From assembly GCA_020632795.1 (NCBI GenBank), contig JACKEV010000011.1, positions 310,001 through 374,000 on the forward strand: DNA of 64,000 nucleotides, read 5' to 3'. A program made the position numbers and the translations under genes. Below the pieces are notes generated by a model. The model ran no database searches and was not told the DNA's origin. It saw only the letters and a program-made list of their open reading frames with translations. This stretch comes from Alphaproteobacteria bacterium (GTDB lineage Bacteria > Myxococcota_A > UBA796 > CAJQPC01). The number at the start of each line of letters is the position of its first letter. The first letter of the stretch is position 1. Shown here one piece after another: positions 51,375 through 59,074 of this stretch.

Positions 51375-52784
51375 ATGCCCGGTCAGGATGTCCAGCACGC
51401 CCCAACCACGGCCCCTCCCCAGGCCGAGCAGGAGGCGCCGTCCCACGAGACCACCGGCGGGCCCGGGAACGCCGCGACGGTCGCGGACCTCCAGGCCAAC
51501 GGCGGCCTGGGCGACGTGCCCACGGTCAGCCGGGGCGGCGGCACCCACACCATCGCCCCTGGCGACACCCTGTGGGGGATCGCCGAGTCCACCTACGGCA
51601 GCGGCCGCTACTGGCGCGACATCATGGTGGCCAACCCCACCACCGTTCACGCCAGCGGCGACCTGATCATCGTCGGGGACACCCTGGCCCTGCCCACCCT
51701 CGACGTGCCGGACCCCAGCGCAGCCCAGGCCGGGGCGCCCGCTGAGGCCCCCGAAGAGGCCCCCGCCGCCACCCCGGACGCCGGCATGGACGGCGGCGCC
51801 TGCGCGTCCGAGGAGCCCGTCGGCCAGTCCGTGGCCCACGGCAGCTACCTCATCTACCCCGACGCCTACACCTCGCCGCTGCCCGAGGCCGCCGGGGTCA
51901 TCGTCATCCGCCAGGCCGAGTTCGACGCCATCGACGCCGGCTACACCACCGACGGCCCCACCTTCGTCAGCGTGGCCGGGGAGTCCGGCGAGGACGCCGG
52001 TGAGCGTGCCCGGATCGACGCCTTCGTCGCAGACACCCACGCGGTCGAGGGCTTCGCCCTGGCCGGCTCCGGCAACTTCGACCTCACCTACACCCCCACC
52101 ACCTCCGCCGCGGCGGTGGAGGTCCGCCTGGCCTTCGAGTTCAAGGCCGGCAGCGTCGGCAGCATCATCGGCGCCCTGTTCAACGACGACGAGATCGGCG
52201 ACTTCCTGTGGTCCGACGAAGAGAAGGACAAGTGGCGCGAGGACTTCCTCCGCGAGGTCCATGACCACTGGTCCGGCCAGCACGCGCTGCGCTGCCAGGA
52301 GCCCGACGACGGTCTGGTCAACCTGCCCCGCTGGACCCAGCTCAAGGCCGACGCCGAGGTCAACGCGGTCGAGGACGAGGCCAACCCCCACTTCACCGTC
52401 GAGGTCGAGCGCATCCCGGTGGGCGACTTCGAGACCTCCTGGGTTCAGACCCCGGACCGCGACGCGGCGGGCGACGTCACCGGCCCCGGCCACGCCAAGT
52501 TCGACTCCAACGACATGACCCCGGTGCACAAGGCCAGCGGCAGCGCGGGCGCCCAGCAGACCCCGGCGGTCCACGAGTTCGGGCACATGCTCGGCCTCCA
52601 GGACGAGTACCCCAGCGCCTCGCGCCCGTCGGGCACCAACACCCGGCAGGGCAGCCAGGTGGGCAACGGCAACAACGACGACCGCATCATGTCGGGGGGT
52701 GACCTCATCGACCAGGATCACTACGAGTCCATCAAGCAGGCGCTCAACGCGGCCACCAGCCCCGTCGCCTTCGACTTCGCGTAA
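51375..52784 (+). CDS. LysM-containing metallopeptidase-like protein
   Basis: 469 residues, no signal peptide. Residues about 57-108 are a LysM domain (THTIAPGDTLWGIAEST, GDLIIVGDTLALP). A long Ala/Pro/Glu linker and an unrecognised beta domain (about 140-380) follow. At 400-411 is H-E-F-G-H-M-L-G-L-Q-D-E, a zinc-metallopeptidase motif with two His, a catalytic Glu and a downstream Asp/Glu. AGGAGG precedes the ATG. LysM next to a metallopeptidase without a signal suggests a peptidoglycan-targeting payload, possibly delivered by an injection or lysis route (inference). Two small genes follow tightly. Confidence 0.75.
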   Translation: MPGQDVQHAPTTAPPQAEQEAPSHETTGGPGNAATVADLQANGGLGDVPTVSRGGGTHTIAPGDTLWGIAESTYGSGRYWRDIMVANPTTVHASGDLIIVGDTLALPTLDVPDPSAAQAGAPAEAPEEAPAATPDAGMDGGACASEEPVGQSVAHGSYLIYPDAYTSPLPEAAGVIVIRQAEFDAIDAGYTTDGPTFVSVAGESGEDAGERARIDAFVADTHAVEGFALAGSGNFDLTYTPTTSAAAVEVRLAFEFKAGSVGSIIGALFNDDEIGDFLWSDEEKDKWREDFLREVHDHWSGQHALRCQEPDDGLVNLPRWTQLKADAEVNAVEDEANPHFTVEVERIPVGDFETSWVQTPDRDAAGDVTGPGHAKFDSNDMTPVHKASGSAGAQQTPAVHEFGHMLGLQDEYPSASRPSGTNTRQGSQVGNGNNDDRIMSGGDLIDQDHYESIKQALNAATSPVAFDFA

Positions 52785-52793
52785 GGGCCATCC

Positions 52794-53213
52794 ATGGAGG
52801 ACGACGTCCTGATCGAGTACAGCGCGGGGTCGGTGCGCTACGACGACGCCCAGGCCAACAAGAGCTGGCGCATCTGCGCCGACGGGCGCTGCTACTCCCG
52901 CCGCAACCCCCCCGGCATCGCGCGCCCGGTGCGGGCCGATCCGTTCTGGTTCGTGGAGGACTACCCCCGCCGCGCGGCCAAGACCCTCACCGGCGAGCAG
53001 CTCGAGGCCCTGACCGAGTACATCGCCGGCCTCTCCGACCTGCCCGCCCGCCTGCGCTACGAGGCCGAGCGCGTCCAGGGCGGCTCCTGGCACAAGCTGG
53101 AGATCCGCACCCCGGAGGGCCGCCGGGTCGTGCTGGCCAACGGCCCCTACCGGGACAAGGTCGACGAGCTGCTGCTGCCCGTGCTGCGCATCCTCCGGCC
53201 GGACTACGCATGA
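52794..53213 (+). CDS. small conserved-looking protein of unknown function
   Basis: 139 residues, acidic/basic mixed, no signal peptide or TM. The segment WFVEDYPRRAAKTLTGEQLEALTEYIAGL and the C-terminal KVDELLLPVLRILRPDYA are predicted helices; the first part has IEYSAGSVRYDD and RICADGRCYSR. I do not recognise the family. It starts 9 bases after the LysM-metallopeptidase stop and overlaps the following lipoprotein start, so it may serve that gene (immunity, chaperone or adaptor). Confidence 0.65.
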   Translation: MEDDVLIEYSAGSVRYDDAQANKSWRICADGRCYSRRNPPGIARPVRADPFWFVEDYPRRAAKTLTGEQLEALTEYIAGLSDLPARLRYEAERVQGGSWHKLEIRTPEGRRVVLANGPYRDKVDELLLPVLRILRPDYA

Positions 53214-53548
53214 CCCTCACGCTGCTGCTCCTGTCCTGCTCGCTGTTCCGGACCGAGACCGACTCTCCCCTGCCCCGCGACTTCCGCGCCTGCGCCGTCG
53301 ACAGCGACTGCGTGGTGGCCCCCAGCCTGGCGGGCCTCGACCACATCCCGACCTCCCGGGACGGGTGCCTGGGCGAGTGCTACGTGGGCATCAACAAGGC
53401 CCACGCCGAGCTGTGGGCCGAAGAGGTCGAGCGCCTCGCGCCGGACGTCCCCTGCACCAAGGAGTTCGAGGCCTGCCCGCCGGCCGACGACTGGTTCGCC
53501 CGGTGCAGGCGGGGCACCTGCGAGGTGGTGTGGTGGCCGCCGCAGTAG
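53210..53548 (+). CDS. small cysteine-rich lipoprotein
   Basis: 112 residues. Lipobox LLLLSC (Cys 10), another very short signal. The mature part has about eight Cys (CAVDSDC, CLGEC, PCTKEFEAC, CRRGTC), suggesting several disulfides. The ATG overlaps the preceding stop as ATGA. Function unknown; a role as periplasmic immunity or sensor to the upstream metallopeptidase is speculative. Confidence 0.75.
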   Translation: MTLTLLLLSCSLFRTETDSPLPRDFRACAVDSDCVVAPSLAGLDHIPTSRDGCLGECYVGINKAHAELWAEEVERLAPDVPCTKEFEACPPADDWFARCRRGTCEVVWWPPQ

Positions 53549-53570
53549 CGGCCCCGCTCTGCGACCCCGT

Positions 53571-54101
53571 TTAGCGGCCCAGGAAGCCCGTCAGCGCCCC
53601 GGTGAGGCCGTCGCCGCCGCCCGCGCCCATCAGCGCCGGGGCCGCCGCCAGCACCTTGGAGAGCAGCCCCGGGTCCAGCCGGGACTTCAGGAAGTCGAGG
53701 ATGACCGGGGCCACCAGCGCGGCCTTGCCGGCGTCGATGTCGAAGCGCCCCAGGATGGTCACGATGGCGGCGGTGTCCTTGGCGGCCTGACCGCCCAGGG
53801 CCCCGGCCGCCGCGCCCAGCAGCCCGCCCGCGCCGCCGCCCGCGAGCCCGCCCAACAGGCCACCGAGCCCACCGAGCCCGCCCGCAGCCGGCGCCGCCGC
53901 GGGCTTGTCGCCCAGCAGCTTCGCGGCCTGGGCCTTCCAGCCCCCCAGCTCGGGCACGGCCTCGCCGAGCTGCGCGGCGGTGCCTTCGCCCGCCTCCTCC
54001 GCGACCGCGCTCTGCACGGAGCCGAGCACGCTGCCCGCGAGGGCCTGGGCCTGGGTCTTGTCGATCCCGACGGTGGACGCGAGGGTGGAGATGAGGTCCA
54101 T
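53571..54101 (-). CDS. DUF2780/VcgC-like protein
   Basis: 176 residues. The N-terminal helices MDLISTLASTVGIDKTQAQALAGSVLGSVQ and TAAQLGEAVPELGGWKAQAA, a Gly-rich low-complexity middle (GGLGGLGGLLGGLAGG), and C-terminal VILDFLKSRLDPGLLSKVLA match the layout of DUF2780 proteins. Function is unknown in the family. There is no signal peptide. It is convergent with the lipoprotein gene and separated from the porin gene by 83 bases with no recognisable signal. Confidence 0.65.
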   Translation of the reverse strand: MDLISTLASTVGIDKTQAQALAGSVLGSVQSAVAEEAGEGTAAQLGEAVPELGGWKAQAAKLLGDKPAAAPAAGGLGGLGGLLGGLAGGGAGGLLGAAAGALGGQAAKDTAAIVTILGRFDIDAGKAALVAPVILDFLKSRLDPGLLSKVLAAAPALMGAGGGDGLTGALTGFLGR

Positions 54102-54184
54102 GAGCACGACTCCGTTGCAGTGGCGTCTCCCGTAACCCCCGCCACATCGGCCTGACGGAAGAAGGTAAGACCGGCGCCAGAGCG

Positions 54185-55435
54185 CTACAGCCGCGCGGTG
54201 AACATCACGCCGCCGTAGGGCCCCATCGTGTCCAGGATGGCGCGGGCGTCCGCGCTGCCCTCCGGCGCGCGGCCCAGCCGCCAGCTCGCGTTGAGATCCA
54301 GCCGCGCCTTCGGTGTCAGGTGGAGCTGCACGACCCCGGTGACGTCGTCGAACAACCGGCGGTCCGGGCCGCCGCGGGGGCGGCTGTCCAGGTGGGAGCC
54401 CGCCGCGCCCACCTCCCAGCGCGGCACGACGTGCCAGGACACCAGCGCCGTCGCGCCCCAGGCCTGGCCCGCCGGGTCGACCTGCAGGGTGCCCCCGGGG
54501 AAGGGCGGCGCCATGCCGACGTTGAGCACCCCCGACGCCACCAGCCCCTCGGCACGCAGGCGCAGCCGCGCGGTGTTGAGCTGGGCCCCCACGCCCGCAC
54601 GGGTGCGGCGCGCCTCGGCGTCCGGGCCCACGGCCCGCATCCCGGTGGAGGCGAACACCCAGGCGCTCAGCTCCTCCCGCTCCGGGCTCCGCGGCGCGCC
54701 CCCCAGGATCCGCGCGAGCTGCGCCCGCCCCGTCCAGGTCCAGCCCGGGTCCAGGCTCGGCGCCCCCGTCCACCCCCGGGAGGCCATCGCGGCCCAGGTG
54801 AACGCCACGTCCCCGCTCCCGTGGCCGCCGAACACCTCCACCCCCGCCCCGCGGAAGCCGTTCACCCGCCCCTCGAAGGCGCCGGTGGCCGCGCTGCGCT
54901 CCATCAGGAGCGTGCTGGTGGCCCGGTTGAACTGGATGAGGTCGTTGGTGACGTGCACCGCCTCCAGCGCCTCCTCCGAGAGGGGCAGCTTGAACTGGCC
55001 GACCCGCACATGAACGTCGTGGCGCCCGACCCAGGTCACCGAGGCGTCCATCAGCGCAGGGCGCCAGCCGTCGGCGGCGGTCGTGGTGAGCGCGTTGCGC
55101 CCCAGCTCCACCGCGATCTGCCCGTTGAGCCGCCCCTCCGGGCCGGGCAGCGCCCCGCGCCCGCCGACCCGGACGCGCCTCAGGGTCAGCGCCCACGCGT
55201 CCCCGCGGGTAGCGAACCGGTTGAAGCTGGCGACCTGGCCCTCGTAGGGCGCCAGGGTCTCGCTGGTCAGCCCCTCCACCGGCTCGGCCAGGATGCCCTC
55301 AGCGGCCACCTGCAAAAAGCCGATGGGCCGCAGCGCCGCCGCCTCGGGCTCGGCGGGCTCCAGGCCCTGGATGGAGAGCCAGTCGGCCGCGTGGGCGACC
55401 TGGAGCGCGCCGGCCAGCAGCAGGGCCGCGATCAT
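54185..55435 (-). CDS. OprP/OprO-like anion-selective porin
   Basis: 416 residues with a signal peptide (MIAALLLAGALQVAHA) and amphipathic beta strands ending in an aromatic-leaning C-terminus (GGVMFTARL). Segments such as VTWVGRHDVHVRVGQFKLPLS and FNRATSTLLMERSAATGAFEGRVNGFRGAGVEV match phosphate-selective porins of the OprP family. It is the third gene of the tsdB-tsdA-porin unit (start overlaps the tsdA stop by 4 bases), so a role in passing thiosulfate or another anion is reasonable but unproven. Confidence 0.75.
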   Translation of the reverse strand: MIAALLLAGALQVAHAADWLSIQGLEPAEPEAAALRPIGFLQVAAEGILAEPVEGLTSETLAPYEGQVASFNRFATRGDAWALTLRRVRVGGRGALPGPEGRLNGQIAVELGRNALTTTAADGWRPALMDASVTWVGRHDVHVRVGQFKLPLSEEALEAVHVTNDLIQFNRATSTLLMERSAATGAFEGRVNGFRGAGVEVFGGHGSGDVAFTWAAMASRGWTGAPSLDPGWTWTGRAQLARILGGAPRSPEREELSAWVFASTGMRAVGPDAEARRTRAGVGAQLNTARLRLRAEGLVASGVLNVGMAPPFPGGTLQVDPAGQAWGATALVSWHVVPRWEVGAAGSHLDSRPRGGPDRRLFDDVTGVVQLHLTPKARLDLNASWRLGRAPEGSADARAILDTMGPYGGVMFTARL

Positions 55436-56358
55436 CCCCCCTCCCCCAGCCGGTGGCCGTCGACCGTCTCGCCGTACAGGCAGTCGTGGTCGTGGAACCG
55501 GGCGTCGGTCCCGGCCCCCGCCTCCGCCGCGCGCGGGTCCGCCGGGCGGGGCTGGGCGCCGATGAACTGGGCCACGTCCCAGGCCTGCTGCACGGTCAGC
55601 GACCCGGGCTGCCCCAGCGGCATGTTCGCCTGGATGAAGCCGGCGGCGGTGTTCACCCGGTGCATGCCCGCGCCCCAGTTGAAGCTGCGGGGCCCCCACA
55701 GCGGCGGAAACACGTCCTGGCCCTCGGCCTGGGCCCCCTGGCCGTCCTCACCGTGGCAGACCGCGCAGCGCTCGGCGAACACCTGCTGCCCCCGCCCCAC
55801 GTCCGGGGGCTGGGGCGGCGCCTCCAGCGCAGGGTAGCCACGGCCCGGCAGCGCCCGCCCGGTCGGCGTGCCCTGGGCCAGCCAGAACAGGTACGCCTGC
55901 AGATCGGTGAGCACCTGGGACCCGCGGGGCGGCGGGCCGCCGGTCTCGCTGTCCTGGGCGTTCAGGCTGTAGGTGAAGCACCCGAGCAGCCGGTCCTCCA
56001 TCGTATTCACCCGGTCGTTCTTCTTGCGGAACGCCGGGTACTGGCCCCACGCCGCCCACATCGGCGCGCTGTCCGGGCGGCGCCCCTCGTCCAGGTGGCA
56101 GTTGCTGCAGGACAGCGTGTTGCCCATGTAGGGCCCGGCCTGGGCGGCGGTGTCGGTGAACGCGGCGCGGCCCCGGCGCACGGCGTCCCCGAACGGACCC
56201 TCCGGGATCTCGTCGCGGCCGGGCGGGGTGAACGCGGCGGGGCCGTCGGGCGCGGGGGGCAGATCGAGCAGGTGGTCCTGCGGCGCCGCGGGGACGGGGG
56301 CCGGAGGCGCGGGCTCAGAGCAGGCCGCCAGGGCCAGGAGCGCGGGGAGCAGGCGCAT
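55432..56358 (-). CDS. tsdA: thiosulfate dehydrogenase-like diheme cytochrome c
   Basis: 308 residues. Lipobox LALAAC (Cys 13). Haem 1 is CSNCH (84-88) in YMGNTLSCSNCHLDEGRR. The TsdA-specific Cys ligand of the active-site haem is C127 in LLGCFTYSLN, and haem 2 is CAVCH (198-202). The APMWAAWGQYPAF and GRGYPAL blocks also fit. The enzyme would couple two thiosulfates to tetrathionate with electron release. The preceding gene encodes a c4-like partner (TsdB-like), and its stop overlaps this start as TGATG. Confidence 0.85.
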   Translation of the reverse strand: MRLLPALLALAACSEPAPPAPVPAAPQDHLLDLPPAPDGPAAFTPPGRDEIPEGPFGDAVRRGRAAFTDTAAQAGPYMGNTLSCSNCHLDEGRRPDSAPMWAAWGQYPAFRKKNDRVNTMEDRLLGCFTYSLNAQDSETGGPPPRGSQVLTDLQAYLFWLAQGTPTGRALPGRGYPALEAPPQPPDVGRGQQVFAERCAVCHGEDGQGAQAEGQDVFPPLWGPRSFNWGAGMHRVNTAAGFIQANMPLGQPGSLTVQQAWDVAQFIGAQPRPADPRAAEAGAGTDARFHDHDCLYGETVDGHRLGEGG

Positions 56359-57011
56359 CACTTCACCTCCCGAGGCTGGGCGGCGAGCCACCGGCTGACC
56401 GCCGTGATCTCGTCGTCGGTGAGCTTGCGGGCGACCGTGCCCATCAGGTCGCCGGGGTCGGTGGCGCGCGTCCCGGCCTGCCAGGCCCGGAGCTGGGCCT
56501 CCAGGTAGGCGGCGTGCTGCCCGGCCAGCGCGGGGAAGCTCGCGTTCACGCCCCGCGCGCCGGGGCCGTGGCAGGACGCGCAGGGGGGCAGGTCACGGCC
56601 GGGCCAGTCCCCCTCGGTGACCAGACGGGTGGCGACCGCCGCCTGGGCATCCGTAGGAGCCTCCGTGGCGGGCGGGCCCGCCTCCAGCCCGGCGAACCAC
56701 GCGGACACCGCCTCGATCTCCGCGTCGGAGAGGGTCTTCACCACCGGCCCCATCACCGGGGAGGCCCGCTCCCCGTCGCGGGTGAGGCGGACCTGCCGGG
56801 CGAGGTAGCCCGCGTCGAGGCCCGCGAGGCTGGGGAAGCCGGCGGCGGCGTTGCCGCGCCCGTCGGCGCCGTGGCAGCTCACGCAGGGGGCGGCGCCCTC
56901 GCCGTCGCCCTGGGTGGCCAGGGTCTCCCCGAGGTCAGCGCCCAGCGCGCCCGGCGGGCGGAGGGTGAGGACAGCGACGAAGGCCGCCGTCAGGGCTGAA
57001 GTCCGCTTCAT
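56358..57011 (-). CDS. tsdB: diheme cytochrome c4-like protein (TsdB-like)
   Basis: 217 residues. Signal MKRTSALTAAFVAVLTL...GALGA. Two pseudo-repeats each carry a haem motif: CVSCH (43-47) and CASCH (144-148), with Met ligands in PVMGPV and DLMGTV. This is the two-domain c4 plan that TsdB shares. It would accept electrons from TsdA. It is first in the operon, preceded by GTTTCA half-sites at 57094-57135. Assigning it to Tsd rests on its neighbour; alone it would be called a c4-type cytochrome. Confidence 0.8.
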   Translation of the reverse strand: MKRTSALTAAFVAVLTLRPPGALGADLGETLATQGDGEGAAPCVSCHGADGRGNAAAGFPSLAGLDAGYLARQVRLTRDGERASPVMGPVVKTLSDAEIEAVSAWFAGLEAGPPATEAPTDAQAAVATRLVTEGDWPGRDLPPCASCHGPGARGVNASFPALAGQHAAYLEAQLRAWQAGTRATDPGDLMGTVARKLTDDEITAVSRWLAAQPREVK

Positions 57012-57093
57012 TCCTGCGCTCCGAAGAATCACCTCCTGGGAGAGCAAGATGCGGGCCAGCCTCAACCCGGGGGGACAGGGGGACCATCGGGGA

Positions 57094-57136
57094 TGAAACC
57101 TCGCCCATCTGTTTCAATATGTTTCAAGATGAAACA
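57094..57136. promoter_or_regulatory. cluster of GTTTCA/TGAAAC half-sites upstream of tsdB
   Basis: Half-sites occur at 57094-57099 (TGAAAC), 57111-57116 (GTTTCA), 57121-57126 (GTTTCA) and 57130-57135 (TGAAAC). The last two form the palindrome TGTTTCAAGATGAAACA (57120-57136). The two GTTTCA copies are spaced 10 bases, one helical turn. The stretch is AT-rich compared with its surroundings and is probably the operator/promoter region of the tsd operon. Confidence 0.5.
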
Positions 57137-57180
57137 ACTTGATATCTCAGCGCTTCGCACTCGGTCCGTTGGCAGAGGCG

Positions 57181-59058
57181 CTAACGCCCCCCCGGCCAGG
57201 TGACCGGGACGCTGGCCGGCGCGCTGACGCTCCACGTCTCCGTGACCCCTCGGCGCGCGGCGACCTTGTCGGTGAGCCCCACGGCGCTGCGACAGACCCC
57301 CAATTCGTCGGCGAGATCCTTGGCGTAGCGGTAGCCGGCGTCGGCCCGGTGGCACAACAGCACCGCCGGGGCGGCCTGCAGATAGGGCCCCGCCAGGGCG
57401 GCCAGGCTGCCGGCGCGGGCGCGCTCCTCGAAGCTGCAGTCCTCGCAGTGCGCGCGCGCGGCCGCCGCCTCGATGGCCACCGCCGAGGTGAGGAAGCTGG
57501 TCAGCCCCTCCAAGGCCTCCTCCAGGCCGACCTGCTGGTCCAGGGCGCGGGTGGCGTCCTGGAGCCGCGTCAGCTCCTCCTGGGTGATGGGGGCGCAGCG
57601 CCCGGTGCCGACCACCTCGGAGAGCTGCTGGGCCATCTCCGGGTCCAGGCCATACCAGGGCAGCGGGTAGAGCCCGAAGCCGCTGCACCGGCTGCGGGCG
57701 TTGACCGCGTCGACCACGGCGTCCAGCTCCTGGCGCAGCGGCGCGGCGCGGCTCAGGATCTCCACGTCGCCCTCGGGCATGTTCGGCGTGAGGTCCGCCC
57801 GCAGCGCGGCGGCCCAGGGGTGCTTCGCGTCCGGGGCGAGCAGGGGCCAGAGCGCCTCCACGGCGGCGTCCCGGATGGTCTCGGCGTGCAGCAGGGTGAT
57901 TGGGGTGTCGGGCTCCAGGCTGTAGAGGCCGTCGACGATGTTGATGGGGTCCATGCGGGTGACCAGGCGCAGCTCGACGGGCTGGTCGCCCATGGCCGCG
58001 GTGACCCGGGCCTGCTCCCACCAGGTCATCACCGCCAGGACCTGGCCCTGGGCGGCCACGGACAGCCGCAGAGGCACGCCGCGCGCGTCGTAGAGCGCGT
58101 TCCAGCGCTGCACCCGCTCGTGGATGGCGTCGAAGTTGCCCATGCTGTCCCGCCAGGACAGGCGGCTGATGTCGTCGAACAGGGCGGCGAGGGTGGGGTC
58201 GCGCTGGAGCCCCTCCCGGATGAGGTCCTCGCCCTCGCCGCTGAGGCCCCAGGCGGGCAGCAGCTCGGCGTGCAGGGTCTCCAGGGCGAGGTTCCAGGGG
58301 TTCTCGATCGCCGGCCAGCCGGCCTCGGAGGGAGGCCAGGGCGAGGGCGGCAGCGGCAGGGGCTGCCCCCGCAGGTGGGCCTGGATGGAGGGCGCGGACA
58401 TGGCCATGCCCACGACCTCGGCGCCGTCGGTGAGCCCGCCGAGGTGCAGGCCGACCACCCGCCCCTCGCGGTCCAGGATCGGCGCGCCGCTGGTGGCCTG
58501 GAGCTGGAGGGTGGCGCTGCCGAAGGCATAGCTCAGGGTCACCGGGTCGCAGGCGACGACCGTGGCGGGGTGGACGCGGTCCGCGGCGCCGGCCCCGGCC
58601 GCCCGGGCGGCGAGCCACACCGGCGCCCCGACCTCGGGGCAGGCGTCCCCCAGCGGCAGCGGCGCGACGGGCTTGCGGCCCCCGGCGCGGCCCTTCTCGT
58701 CCACGGTGAGGTCGAAGGCGACGATGTCACCGCCCACGTCGTCCGCCCAGGGGTAGGCGAGCGGGAGCGGGCGCTGGTCCGCGGTGACGACCACCTTCTT
58801 GTTGGTGAAGGCGTCGCGCCCCACCAGGCGGGTGCGGCCGGGCAGCTCGGCGGCACTGAACTGCCGGGTGAGGCCCGCGGCGGGCCCGAACAGGTGCAGC
58901 GCGGAGAGCACGAGGGGCTGGCCGTCCAGCTCGGTGACGAAAGCCGTGCCGGCGCTGTACTCCAGGATGCGGTCGACGGTGAACGTGGGGCGGAGCACGG
59001 CGCCGTCGGGCACCTGGGGCGGCCCGCTGGCTGCGAACAGGAGGAGGAAGAAGAGCAT
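57181..59058 (-). CDS. trypsin-like serine protease with a helical C-terminal region
   Basis: 625 residues. The signal is MLFFLLLFAASG. Protease triad: H55 in LSALHLFG, Asp in GGDIVAFDL (about 111) and Ser in ATSGAPILD. The first 240 residues form the chymotrypsin-fold domain. The rest is a long helical region with Cys pairs (CSGFG, GTGRCAP, HCEDCSF), not recognised. ATG 59058 has GAGG upstream; a TTG at 59070 is less likely. A secreted or periplasmic protease is the expected role. Confidence 0.75.
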   Translation of the reverse strand: MLFFLLLFAASGPPQVPDGAVLRPTFTVDRILEYSAGTAFVTELDGQPLVLSALHLFGPAAGLTRQFSAAELPGRTRLVGRDAFTNKKVVVTADQRPLPLAYPWADDVGGDIVAFDLTVDEKGRAGGRKPVAPLPLGDACPEVGAPVWLAARAAGAGAADRVHPATVVACDPVTLSYAFGSATLQLQATSGAPILDREGRVVGLHLGGLTDGAEVVGMAMSAPSIQAHLRGQPLPLPPSPWPPSEAGWPAIENPWNLALETLHAELLPAWGLSGEGEDLIREGLQRDPTLAALFDDISRLSWRDSMGNFDAIHERVQRWNALYDARGVPLRLSVAAQGQVLAVMTWWEQARVTAAMGDQPVELRLVTRMDPINIVDGLYSLEPDTPITLLHAETIRDAAVEALWPLLAPDAKHPWAAALRADLTPNMPEGDVEILSRAAPLRQELDAVVDAVNARSRCSGFGLYPLPWYGLDPEMAQQLSEVVGTGRCAPITQEELTRLQDATRALDQQVGLEEALEGLTSFLTSAVAIEAAAARAHCEDCSFEERARAGSLAALAGPYLQAAPAVLLCHRADAGYRYAKDLADELGVCRSAVGLTDKVAARRGVTETWSVSAPASVPVTWPGGR

Positions 59059-59074
59059 CGACGGCCTCAACGTC

